Below are positions 28,727 through 36,325 of a stretch of 64,000 nt of DNA, piece after piece. This DNA is from Gemmatimonadota bacterium (GTDB lineage Bacteria > Gemmatimonadota > Gemmatimonadetes > Gemmatimonadales > Gemmatimonadaceae). The first letter of the stretch is position 1; each line of letters starts with the position of its first letter. Location: contig JAQBPX010000038.1 in NCBI GenBank assembly GCA_028287305.1, positions 372,001 to 436,000 of the forward strand. Direction: 5' to 3'. The notes under the pieces were generated by a model. The model saw nothing but the letters and a program-made list of their open reading frames with translations, was not told where the DNA came from and made no database searches. Position numbers and translations under genes: made by a program.

Positions 28727-29092
28727 ATGCGCATCGAGACCATCCCCCTGATCTTTGGCGTCATCCTCGCGATCCTCGGCATCGGGCTGGTCTTCGACGC
28801 CACCACGCCGGACGCGATCGTAGCCGCGGAGGAGCGCCGGAGGAAGCCGCGCTCGGAGCGCCATCGCAAGGGCGAGGGGATGGTCGGACTGGGCGTCATC
28901 TGCGCCGCCGCGGCCTTCCTGGGGCGAGACGCCTGGCGCTATGACACCATCGCCGTGATCGTGGGCGCCATCCTGATGCTCTGGGGGCTGTTGCTCAACA
29001 GGAAGCACCTGTCCGAGTGGCTCTCGAACCGAGGTGCCCTGCGCCGAGGCTACACCCCCAAGCCGCCGCGCACGCCCAAAACGCCCGTTTAG
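28727..29092 (+). CDS. Small membrane protein
   Basis: This 121-residue protein has three hydrophobic helices: IPLIFGVILAILGIGLVF (~5-22), MVGLGVICAAAAFLG (~52-66) and TIAVIVGAILMLWGLLL (~74-90). They are linked by a basic loop EERRRKPRSERHRKGEG, and the tail is proline- and lysine-rich. No family is recognised. It is the only plus-strand gene in this block and interrupts the otherwise minus-strand xerC/hslV neighbourhood. Confidence 0.72.
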   Translation: MRIETIPLIFGVILAILGIGLVFDATTPDAIVAAEERRRKPRSERHRKGEGMVGLGVICAAAAFLGRDAWRYDTIAVIVGAILMLWGLLLNRKHLSEWLSNRGALRRGYTPKPPRTPKTPV

Positions 29093-29132
29093 TTTCTTCC
29101 GGCGGAGCACTGGAACTACCGAACTGCCAACT

Positions 29133-29297
29133 GCCTTGAGCCACGGGTTGCACTGATCGCGCCTCTGGCGCGACAACACTGCAGTTCTATCCGCGCAAAA
29201 AGGCATCCTCTCGTCATTCGAGACGAAGCTTTGATTGCCACTACTGGCGTAACGGTGTCGCCGCCGAAGGCGGCCAGTGAAACCCGTGGCTCAAGGC
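29133..29297. repeat. Palindromic element, copy 1, with conserved cloverleaf plan
   Basis: The left arm 29133-29155 (core CTTGAGCCACGGGT) and the right arm 29275-29297 are inverted repeats matching at 22 of 23 positions. Just inside each arm is a separate hairpin: TCGCGCC-TCT-GGCGCGA (29157-29173) and GCCGCC-GAA-GGCGGC (29260-29274). Outside the right arm a further CAGTTTCAGTG-type segment extends to 29328. A second copy is at 46623-46735. No coding capacity is seen. Position is the 3' side of both flanking genes. Confidence 0.85.
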
Positions 29298-29344
29298 CGT
29301 TGCAGTTGCAGTCGAGGCAGTTTCAGTGCGGGCATGCGAACGAG

Positions 29345-30268
29345 CTACGCCCTCGGGTGCGCCTGCTGGTACACCTGCTTCAGCCGCTCCACCGACGTGT
29401 GCGTGTAGATCTGCGTCGTGCTCACCGACGCGTGGCCGAGCAGCTCCTGCACCGCGCGCAGGTCCGCGCCCGCATCCAGCAGGTGCGTCGCAAAGGTGTG
29501 GCGCAGCGAGTGCACGCTGAGGCCCGCGTCCTCATCCACCTGCGACAGGAACGCCGTCACCGACAGCTGCACCGCGCGCACCCCGATCCGCTTCCCCGTG
29601 CGCGCGAGAAAGAACGCGATGCGCTCCGGCTTCACGTCGCGCTCACCGAAGTGCCGGTCCCGCGCGGATTCATACTTCCGGAGCGCGAGCGTGGCCGTGT
29701 CGCCGATCGGCACGATGCGCTCCTTCCTCCCCTTCCCTCGCACCTTCACCTGCTGGCTCACCAGGTCCAGGTCCGCCCGGTTGATTCCCGCCAGCTCCGA
29801 CAGGCGCATTCCCGTCGAGTAGAACAGCTCGAGGATCGCGAGGTTGCGCACGTCGGGGAACTTCCCCTCCTGCGCCTTGAGCTCCGCCACCTGGAAGAGC
29901 AGGTCGATCTGCGCGCGGTCCAGGTATCCCGGCAGGTACTTCTCGAGCTTCGGCGCCTGCACCGCGCGCGCGGGGTTCGCGTCCACCACCTCGTTCAGGT
30001 GCAGCCAGCGATAGAAGCTGCGCAGCGCCGACAGCGTGCGCGACATCGAGCGCTTCGCGAGCCCCTTCCGCTGCAGGTGCGCCAGGAACCCGCGCATCGC
30101 AAGCCGGTCGATCCCCTGCCAGCTCCACTCGCCACCGCCGTAGTAGTGGCCGAGATATTCCACAAACTCCGACAGGTCGCGCGTGTACGCCACGATCGTG
30201 TTCGGCGAGACGTCCCGCTCCTTCGCCAGGTGCATGAGGTACTCCCGCACCTCATCGCCGTCGCTCAC
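29345..30268 (-). CDS. xerC: Tyrosine recombinase XerC/XerD
   Basis: This 307-residue recombinase resolves chromosome dimers at dif. The N-terminal SAM-like domain ([30 protein letters not shown]) is followed by the catalytic domain with Arg in [11 protein letters not shown], Lys in [33 protein letters not shown], and H/Tyr in [15 protein letters not shown]. The GTG start overlaps the trmFO stop. The order topA-trmFO-xerC-(hslV-hslU) is the conserved arrangement known from Firmicutes and others, so this is a housekeeping enzyme rather than a phage integrase. Confidence 0.95.
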   Translation of the reverse strand: MSDGDEVREYLMHLAKERDVSPNTIVAYTRDLSEFVEYLGHYYGGGEWSWQGIDRLAMRGFLAHLQRKGLAKRSMSRTLSALRSFYRWLHLNEVVDANPARAVQAPKLEKYLPGYLDRAQIDLLFQVAELKAQEGKFPDVRNLAILELFYSTGMRLSELAGINRADLDLVSQQVKVRGKGRKERIVPIGDTATLALRKYESARDRHFGERDVKPERIAFFLARTGKRIGVRAVQLSVTAFLSQVDEDAGLSVHSLRHTFATHLLDAGADLRAVQELLGHASVSTTQIYTHTSVERLKQVYQQAHPRA

Positions 30269-31605
30269 CGCGGCGCACCCACCAGCGAGTGCGCATCCCG
30301 CCACTCGGTCATGGCCGCGAGCCCGCGCTCAGCCAGCCGCTCGCGCTTCACCTTCTTGTCCTTCACGCGCTCGTTCAGGTCGTCCATCAGCCCGAAGTTC
30401 GCGTTCATCGGCTGGAAGTGCTTCGGCGCCGCCTCGCGCAGGTAGCGATAGAGCGCGCCGAGCATGGTGGTCGGCGGCGGCACCACCGGCTCCTCACCCG
30501 CGAGCATGCGCGCGAGGTTGATCCCGGCGAGCAGGCCGGTCGCGGTGCTCTCGGTGTATCCCTCCACACCCGTGATCTGCCCCGCGAACAGCACCTGTGC
30601 ATCGCTCCTGAGCGAAAGGTGCGGCGTGAGCGCCGCTGGCGAGTTCACGTATGAGTTGCGATGGATGGAGCCGAAGCGCAGGAACTCCGCATTCTCGAGC
30701 CCCGGGATCATGCGGAACACGCGCTGCTGCTCGGGATAGCGCAGCCGCGTCTGGAACCCGACCAGGTTCCACATGCGACCGCCCTTGTCCTCCATGCGCA
30801 ACTGCACGATCGCATACGCCTCGCGCCCCGTGCGCGGGTCGCGCAGCCCCACCGGCTTCATGGGCCCGAAGCGGAGCGACTCGCGCCCGCGGCGCGCGAT
30901 CTCCTCCACCGGCATGCACCCCTCGAAGTACGGCACCTTGTCGAACTCGTGCGCCGTGGCCTGGTCGGCGACGCCGATCGCGTCGAGGAATCCCTCGTAC
31001 TGCTCTCGGCTCATGGGGCAATTGAGGTACGCGCCCTCGTCGCCCTCGCCGGGCATCGTCTCCTTGCCGTAGCGCGACGCGCGAAACACGACGTCGTGAT
31101 CCAGCGAGTCCACGTCCACGATCGGCGCGATCGCATCGTAGAACGCGAGCGACTCCACGCCCAGCCGCCCGCGAATCTCTTCCGCCAGCGCATCGCTCGT
31201 GAGCGGGCCGGTGGCGATGATTCCCGGACTCGGCAGCGTGACCGCCTCCTCGCGAACCACCGAGATGCGCGGGTGCTGCGTCACCCGCTCGTGCACCCCG
31301 CCCGAGAACACGTCGCGGTCCACGGTGAGCGCACTGCCGCCGGGGACGCGAGCGGCGTCGGCGCACTCCAGCACCATGGAGCCGAGCAGGCGCATCTCGG
31401 CCTTGAGCAAGCCGTGCGCGTTCGACACCTCCGTGCTCTTGAAGGTGTTGGAGCACACCAGCTCGGCCAGCTTGTCGGTCTTGTGCGCCTCGGTGCCGCG
31501 GACGCCGCGCATCTCGTGGAGCACCACGCTCACGCCGCGCTCCGCCAGCTGCCAGGCGGCCTCCGAGCCCGCGAGGCCGCCGCCGATGATGTGAACGGCC
31601 GTCAC
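30265..31605 (-). CDS. trmFO: Folate-dependent tRNA uridine-54 methyltransferase TrmFO
   Basis: This 446-residue flavoprotein makes m5U54 in tRNA using methylene-THF. The N-terminal FAD motif [21 protein letters not shown] is present, with [56 protein letters not shown] and [12 protein letters not shown], all family strings. The GTG start overlaps the topA stop and its stop overlaps the xerC start. It consumes the same methylene-THF pool that gcvT supplies. Confidence 0.97.
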   Translation of the reverse strand: MTAVHIIGGGLAGSEAAWQLAERGVSVVLHEMRGVRGTEAHKTDKLAELVCSNTFKSTEVSNAHGLLKAEMRLLGSMVLECADAARVPGGSALTVDRDVFSGGVHERVTQHPRISVVREEAVTLPSPGIIATGPLTSDALAEEIRGRLGVESLAFYDAIAPIVDVDSLDHDVVFRASRYGKETMPGEGDEGAYLNCPMSREQYEGFLDAIGVADQATAHEFDKVPYFEGCMPVEEIARRGRESLRFGPMKPVGLRDPRTGREAYAIVQLRMEDKGGRMWNLVGFQTRLRYPEQQRVFRMIPGLENAEFLRFGSIHRNSYVNSPAALTPHLSLRSDAQVLFAGQITGVEGYTESTATGLLAGINLARMLAGEEPVVPPPTTMLGALYRYLREAAPKHFQPMNANFGLMDDLNERVKDKKVKRERLAERGLAAMTEWRDAHSLVGAPR

Positions 31606-34061
31606 CCCGCCAGCGCCGCCTCCGGCTCCGTTGCATCGTTCACCGGCGGCACGTCCCACTCGTTGCCGCACTTGAGGCACTTCCGGAAGTCGCCGCGCGC
31701 CGTGGTGAACTTCATCTCGGCGCCCACGTAGCCGCACTCGGCGCACGTCTCCGCCACCGGCTTGTTCCACGCCACGAAGTCGCACGTCTCGTTCGCGCAC
31801 GCATAGAACGCGGTGCCGCGCTTCTTGGAGCGGCGCTCGACCAGCTCGCCGCCGTCCTTGGGGCAGAAGACGCCCGTGGGCATGGAGCGCGTGCCGCGAC
31901 ACTTCGGGAAGGTGCTGCAGCCGAGGAACTCGCCGCTGCGCCCCTGGCGCACCACCATCATCTCGCCGCAGAGGTGACAGGGAATGTCCGTCATCTTCGG
32001 CTTCGCCTTCTCGCCCTTGAGGGGGCGCGTGTACTTGCACGTCTTCGGGTGGTTCTCGCAGGCGAGGAAGGGCCCGAAGAATCCGCCACGCGGCTCCAGC
32101 TTGCCGCCACAATCCGGGCAGCGAGTGGTCTCGAGCTCGGACAGGTCGTGCGCCTCGCGAATCAGCGCGCCCGCATCCACCTTGCTGAGGCTCTTCGCGA
32201 ATGGCGAGTAGAAGTCCTGCAGCACGGTGCGCCACCCAAGGGTGCCGTCCTCCACCTTGTCGAGCTCGAGCTCCATGGACGACGTGAAGCGCACGTTGAA
32301 GATGTCCGGGAACTGCATCACCATCACCTTCTCCACGGTCTCGCCGAGCTCCGTGGGGAAGAAGCGGCGCTGCTCGAGCAGCACGTAGCGGCGGTCCGCG
32401 AGCACCGAGATGATGGATGCGTACGTGGACGGGCGGCCGATGCCGAGCCGCTCGAGCTCCTTCACCAGGCTCGCCTCGGAGAAGCGCGGCGGCGGCTCGG
32501 TGAAGTGCTGCGCGGGGATGATCTCCCGCACGGGCACGGCCTCGCCCAGCGCGACGCTCGGCAGCGCCTGCTCGTCCTCGAGCGCCTTGGAGTCACCCTC
32601 CTCGCGCGCTTCCTTGTACAGCGCCAGGAAGCCCTGGAACTTGATGATGCTGCCGGTGGCGCGGAACAGGTAGCTGCGACGGCCGATCATCGGCTGCTCC
32701 GCGGCTTCCATGTCGAAGTCCACCGTGGTGGTGTCGAACACCGCCGGCGCCATCTGCGACGCCATGAAGCGCTGCCAGATCAGCTGGTAGAGCTTGAACT
32801 GGTCGGGGGTGAGATACTTGCGCATCTCATCGGGACGCTTGGTGGGGTCCGTGGGACGCACCCCTTCGTGCGCGTCCTGTGTGTTCGGCTTCTTGCTGTC
32901 GCCGTAGAGCTGCAGCCCCTTGGCCAGGAATTCCTGACCGAACAGCACGCGCAGGTAGTCGTGCGCCTGCGTTGCCGCGCTCTCCGCCACGCGCGTGGAA
33001 TCCGTGCGCATGTAGGTGATGAGGCCCACTGCTCCCTCGTCGCCGACCTCGATGCCTTCATAGAGGTCCTGCGCCACGCGCATGGTCCGCTTGGAGCCGA
33101 AGCCGAGCTTCTTCGCGCCTTCCTGCTGCAGCGTGCTGGTGGTGAATGGCGCCGACGGGTTCTTGCGACGCTCGCGTCGCTTGAGGTCCGTGACGGTGAA
33201 GGTCTTGCGCCCCTCGAGGTCGGTGAGGATGCGATCGGCTTCGGCCTTGTTGTGGATCTCCGCCTTGTGCCCATCGATGTGATGGAGCTTGGCGGTGAAC
33301 TTCGTGCCGTCCTTGTCCAGGGTGGCGGCCACCGACCAGTACTCGACCGGCGTGAACGCGCGGATCTCGCGCTCGCGCTCCACGATCATGCGCAGCGCGA
33401 CGGTCTGCACGCGGCCGGCCGAGATGCCCTTCTTCACCGTCTTCCAGAGCACCGGGCTCGCCTTGTACCCCACCAGGCGATCGAGCACGCGGCGCGCCTG
33501 CTGCGCCTCCACCTTCCTGTCGTCGATGGTGCCGGCCATCGAGATGGCCTTCTGCACCGCTTCCTTGGTGATCTCGTGGAAGAGCACGCGACGGATCGGG
33601 ATCACCGCGGCGCCGGCCACCTTCCGCTTGGGGCGGAGCTGCTCGGCCACGTGCCACGCGATCGCCTCTCCCTCGCGGTCAGGATCGGTCGCGATGAAGA
33701 TCTCGCGGGCATCTTTCGCCGCGCTCTTCAGGTCGGCGATCGTCTTTTCCTTGCCCGGAATGGGCACGAGGTCGGGCTCGAAGCCGTTGTCGACGTCGAT
33801 GCCCAGCTTCTTCTCGGGCAGGTCCATGATGTGGCCGACGGTCGCCTTCACCTTGTAGCCACGGCCGAGGTACTTGCCGATGGTCTTGGCCTTGGCCGGC
33901 GACTCGACGATCACGAGCGAGGTGGAACCGGGCGCCGGTGGCGGCCCCTCGTCCTCCTCCACCGCCACGGCCTTCTTCGCCGCGCGGCCCTTCTTCGCAG
34001 CGCTGCCCACGGCCTTCCTGGCCGTCGCGCGCTTTTTGGGTGCCGCCTTCTTCGTTGCCAT
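31602..34061 (-). CDS. topA: DNA topoisomerase I with histone-like N-terminal tail
   Basis: This 819-residue type IA topoisomerase has a Toprim domain with [18 protein letters not shown] and [14 protein letters not shown], and the active-site tyrosine at ~350 in [12 protein letters not shown]. The C-terminus carries three Cys4 zinc-ribbon units ([22 protein letters not shown], and [10 protein letters not shown] with KCGNEW). The first ~45 residues ([20 protein letters not shown]...) are Lys/Ala-rich, like the C-terminus of histone H1, and would add non-specific DNA binding. It is preceded by a small smg-like gene and coupled to trmFO. Confidence 0.97.
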   Translation of the reverse strand: MATKKAAPKKRATARKAVGSAAKKGRAAKKAVAVEEDEGPPPAPGSTSLVIVESPAKAKTIGKYLGRGYKVKATVGHIMDLPEKKLGIDVDNGFEPDLVPIPGKEKTIADLKSAAKDAREIFIATDPDREGEAIAWHVAEQLRPKRKVAGAAVIPIRRVLFHEITKEAVQKAISMAGTIDDRKVEAQQARRVLDRLVGYKASPVLWKTVKKGISAGRVQTVALRMIVEREREIRAFTPVEYWSVAATLDKDGTKFTAKLHHIDGHKAEIHNKAEADRILTDLEGRKTFTVTDLKRRERRKNPSAPFTTSTLQQEGAKKLGFGSKRTMRVAQDLYEGIEVGDEGAVGLITYMRTDSTRVAESAATQAHDYLRVLFGQEFLAKGLQLYGDSKKPNTQDAHEGVRPTDPTKRPDEMRKYLTPDQFKLYQLIWQRFMASQMAPAVFDTTTVDFDMEAAEQPMIGRRSYLFRATGSIIKFQGFLALYKEAREEGDSKALEDEQALPSVALGEAVPVREIIPAQHFTEPPPRFSEASLVKELERLGIGRPSTYASIISVLADRRYVLLEQRRFFPTELGETVEKVMVMQFPDIFNVRFTSSMELELDKVEDGTLGWRTVLQDFYSPFAKSLSKVDAGALIREAHDLSELETTRCPDCGGKLEPRGGFFGPFLACENHPKTCKYTRPLKGEKAKPKMTDIPCHLCGEMMVVRQGRSGEFLGCSTFPKCRGTRSMPTGVFCPKDGGELVERRSKKRGTAFYACANETCDFVAWNKPVAETCAECGYVGAEMKFTTARGDFRKCLKCGNEWDVPPVNDATEPEAALAG

Positions 34062-34149
34062 ATCTCTCCGGCGCCAGCAGGCGCCCTCATTGATCAGTAT
34101 GCAGTGCCTTCCCGACTTCCCCAGCTCCCGCTCCCCGAAATCCTGCCGT

Positions 34150-34383
34150 TCAGTGTACCGTCTGTCCTTCGTCCGATCCGGACTCCTCGAAGCCGACCCC
34201 TTCCATGATGGTCCTCAGGTCGTCCAGCCCGATCCGCCCATCCACCTGCATCAGGGCCCGCTCGATCACGTGCTCCAGCTCCGCCGAGTTCAGCGCCCCG
34301 GCGGCGTGCAGGGACAGCAGCTGTCCCCACGCGTCTGGAGCGAAACGACCCCGCTCATGCGGACCGAGCACCCGGAAAGTCAT
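34150..34383 (-). CDS. Smg-like (DUF494) small protein
   Basis: A 77-residue protein is predicted from ATG 34383: MTFRVLGPHERGRFAPDAWG, then SLHAAGALNSAELEHVIERALM and GRIGLDDLRTIMEGVGF. This matches the C-terminal half of Smg/DUF494 proteins; the usual N-terminal half is missing, so it is short for the family. Context supports the call, since smg lies beside topA in many proteobacteria. A perfect TATAAT box ends eight bases before the ATG, which suggests a leaderless start and rules out the upstream ATG 34392. The function of the family is not established. Confidence 0.68.
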   Translation of the reverse strand: MTFRVLGPHERGRFAPDAWGQLLSLHAAGALNSAELEHVIERALMQVDGRIGLDDLRTIMEGVGFEESGSDEGQTVH

Positions 34384-34396
34384 CGTCACCATTATA
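34383..34396 (-). promoter_or_regulatory. Consensus -10 box (TATAAT) placing the start site at an ATG
   Basis: Minus strand TATAAT at 34396-34391 inside TATACTATAATGG. The expected transcription start falls at 34384-34383, the ATG of the smg-like gene. A clear -35 box at 17 bases is lacking (CTTCCA), although TTGACG is present too close. It may drive smg-like, topA, trmFO and xerC. Confidence 0.45.
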
Positions 34397-34429
34397 GTAT
34401 AGGCCCCGTCAACTGGAAGCCCGTCATTA

Positions 34430-34951
34430 CTACACCGCAGGGCGGCGCAATTTCCCCAGCCCATCCACGACCTGAGCCGTAACCTGTTGCGGTGAAAGGT
34501 GTTCGACGTCAAGCACGAGCTCGGCACGCTCGTAATATTCCCGGCGTTCGGAAAAAGTCCCGCGAAGGCGCGCCAGAGCATCGCCAGCGAGCAGTGGACG
34601 GCTCGCGACGCCCACTCCAAGGCGCCTCAGGGCGCCCTCAGGGCTGATTCGCAGGTAGGCGAGCACTCCCGGCGGGACGAGCAGCGCCACGGCATCCGCA
34701 CTCGTGATCCAGCCCCCGCCGGGTGCCACCACCAGCTCCGGCTCAGGGGCCAGCGTCCGGGTGGCCTCGAGCTCCAGCCGCCGGAACGCGGACTCGCCCT
34801 CTCGGGCGAACACCTCCGGAATGGACCGACCGGCCAGCCGCTCGACTCGCTCATCCAGGTCCACGAACCCGCGACCCAGCCGCTCGGCGATCATGGGGCC
34901 CACGGTGCTCTTCCCGGCCCCCGGGAGGCCCACGAGCACGAGGTGCGGCAC
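34430..34951 (-). CDS. aroK: Shikimate kinase
   Basis: This 173-residue enzyme phosphorylates shikimate in the chorismate pathway. It has P-loop GLPGAGKST, the shikimate-binding DLDERVERLAGRSI and FAREGESAFRRLE, the GGGW turn after VVAPG and the lid arginine in ASRPLL. It is separated by two bases from the chorismate synthase gene, so the two are co-transcribed (aroC-aroK). Confidence 0.96.
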   Translation of the reverse strand: MPHLVLVGLPGAGKSTVGPMIAERLGRGFVDLDERVERLAGRSIPEVFAREGESAFRRLELEATRTLAPEPELVVAPGGGWITSADAVALLVPPGVLAYLRISPEGALRRLGVGVASRPLLAGDALARLRGTFSERREYYERAELVLDVEHLSPQQVTAQVVDGLGKLRRPAV

Positions 34952-34953
34952 CC

Positions 34954-36144
34954 TCAGGTCCGCTGCGCCACGTGCGCCAGGTACGCGTCGTAGTTGCGAC
35001 GCGTCTCGCCCAGCGAGTCCCCGCCGAACTTCTCGAGCATCGCGTTGGCGAACACGAACGCGAGCATCGCCTCGGCGATCACTCCCATGGCGGGAACGGC
35101 GGTCACGTCGCTGCGCTCGGCCACTGCCTCGGCCTTCTCGCCGGTCGCCATGTCCACCGTGCCGAGTGGTCGCATGAGCGTGGAGATGGGCTTCATGGCG
35201 ACGCGCACCACCAGTGGCTCACCCGTGGTCATGCCGCCTTCCAGCCCGCCCGCGCGATTCGTGGCGCGCCGCACGCCGCCGGATAGCGTGCGTCCGGGAG
35301 CGGGGTGAATCTCGTCGTGCACCTCGGAGCCGAGCGCGCGCGCGGCCGCGAAGCCGATCCCGATCTCCACTCCCTTCACCGCGGGAATCGACATCATCGC
35401 GGCACCGATGCGCCCGTCGAGCTTGCGGTCCCACGACACATGCGATCCGAGCCCCACGGGGAGGCCGTCAACGACCACCTCGCAGGTGCCGCCGAGCGTG
35501 TTGCCGTCGCGCTTCGCCTGGTCGATGCGCTCGATCATGAGCGACTCGGCGTTCGCGTCGAGCGTGCGGAGGGGCGAGGCGTCGGCGGCAGCATTGACGT
35601 CGGCCGGAAACGGATCGGGACGCGAGGCATCCACGCCGCCGAGGTTGACCAGGTGGCTGCCGATGGTGATGTCGAACTGCGCGAGGAAGACGCGGCAGAT
35701 CGCGGCAGCGGCGACGCGCGCCGTGGTCTCGCGCGCGGAGGCGCGCTCGAGGATGTCGCGTGCGTCGTCGCGGTCGTACTTGAGGAGCCCCGTGAGGTCG
35801 GCGTGACCGGGGCGCACGCGCGTCACGGCGCGACGTCGCATGGTGTCGGCGGTCTCGCCCTCGCGCGGCGCGGGATCCATGACGTCCTGCCAGTTCTTCC
35901 AGTCGCGGTTGGGGATCAGCAGCGCGATGGGCGCGCCGATGGTCTCGCCGGCGCGAATGCCCGAGAGGATCTCGGCGGCGTCGCGCTCGATCTGCATGCG
36001 GCGCCCGCGGCCGTAGCCCTGCTGCCGCCGCGCGAGCTGCGCGTCGATGTCAGCGGAGAGCACGGGCACGCCAGCGACCATGCCCTCGAGGATGGCGACG
36101 AGGGCCTGACCGTGGGACTCGCCAGCGGTGGTGAACTTGAGCAC
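34954..36144 (-). CDS. aroC: Chorismate synthase
   Basis: This 396-residue enzyme converts 5-enolpyruvylshikimate-3-phosphate to chorismate using reduced FMN. It has FTTAGESHGQALVAILEGMVAG, RRQQGYGRGRRMQIE, TRVRPGHADLTGLLKY, ASARETTARVAAAAICR and GGMTTGEPLVVRVAMKPI, all conserved. It is the first gene of the aroC-aroK unit; upstream is a region of nested palindromes. Confidence 0.97.
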   Translation of the reverse strand: MLKFTTAGESHGQALVAILEGMVAGVPVLSADIDAQLARRQQGYGRGRRMQIERDAAEILSGIRAGETIGAPIALLIPNRDWKNWQDVMDPAPREGETADTMRRRAVTRVRPGHADLTGLLKYDRDDARDILERASARETTARVAAAAICRVFLAQFDITIGSHLVNLGGVDASRPDPFPADVNAAADASPLRTLDANAESLMIERIDQAKRDGNTLGGTCEVVVDGLPVGLGSHVSWDRKLDGRIGAAMMSIPAVKGVEIGIGFAAARALGSEVHDEIHPAPGRTLSGGVRRATNRAGGLEGGMTTGEPLVVRVAMKPISTLMRPLGTVDMATGEKAEAVAERSDVTAVPAMGVIAEAMLAFVFANAMLEKFGGDSLGETRRNYDAYLAHVAQRT

Positions 36145-36190
36145 TGCGGTTTGGGGTGTGCGGTTTGCGGTGTGCGGACGACGGGTGTGT

Positions 36191-36294
36191 GGGGCTGAGG
36201 GACTGGGGTGTGAGGGACCGCAACTGCGGACGGCACACTGGAATTAATCCGGTGTGCCGTCCCCATACCTCAGCCCCTCAAACCTCAGCCCCCC
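36191..36294. repeat. GGGGCTGAGG-family repeat with nested hairpin
   Basis: Left arm GGGGCTGAGGGACTGGGG and right-arm strings CCTCAGCCCCTC and CCTCAGCCCC flank a near-perfect hairpin, GGACGGCACACTGGA (36228-36242) against TCCGGTGTGCCGTCC (36248-36262), with loop ATTAA. GGGACCGCAA is shared with the copy at 24019-24096. It lies between the end of a lipoprotein gene and aroC; both are read leftwards, so it is in the aroC promoter region. Confidence 0.8.
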
Positions 36295-36325
36295 ATCAAG
36301 GCGTCGCCTACGGCGACGCCTTGAT
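36295..36325 (-). terminator. Perfect 14-bp hairpin overlapping a stop codon
   Basis: ATCAAGGCGTCGCC (36295-36308) pairs perfectly with 36312-36325 around a three-base loop. On the minus strand the hairpin contains the last codons and the TAG stop of the long lipoprotein gene and so probably ends the pilM-Q transcript. No T-run follows. Confidence 0.6.

Noticed and set aside
29345-30268. xerC-like gene as a phage or integron integrase marking a mobile island
   Set aside because: It is embedded in the conserved topA-trmFO-xerC-hslVU order with coupled starts, which marks it as the chromosomal housekeeping enzyme.
30265-32235. Long N-terminal extensions of trmFO, hslU, gcvT and the GT2 gene
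   Set aside because: These stretches are Arg/Gly/Pro-rich shadows over the neighbouring genes; the true starts at GTGA/ATGA overlaps match the family N-termini.
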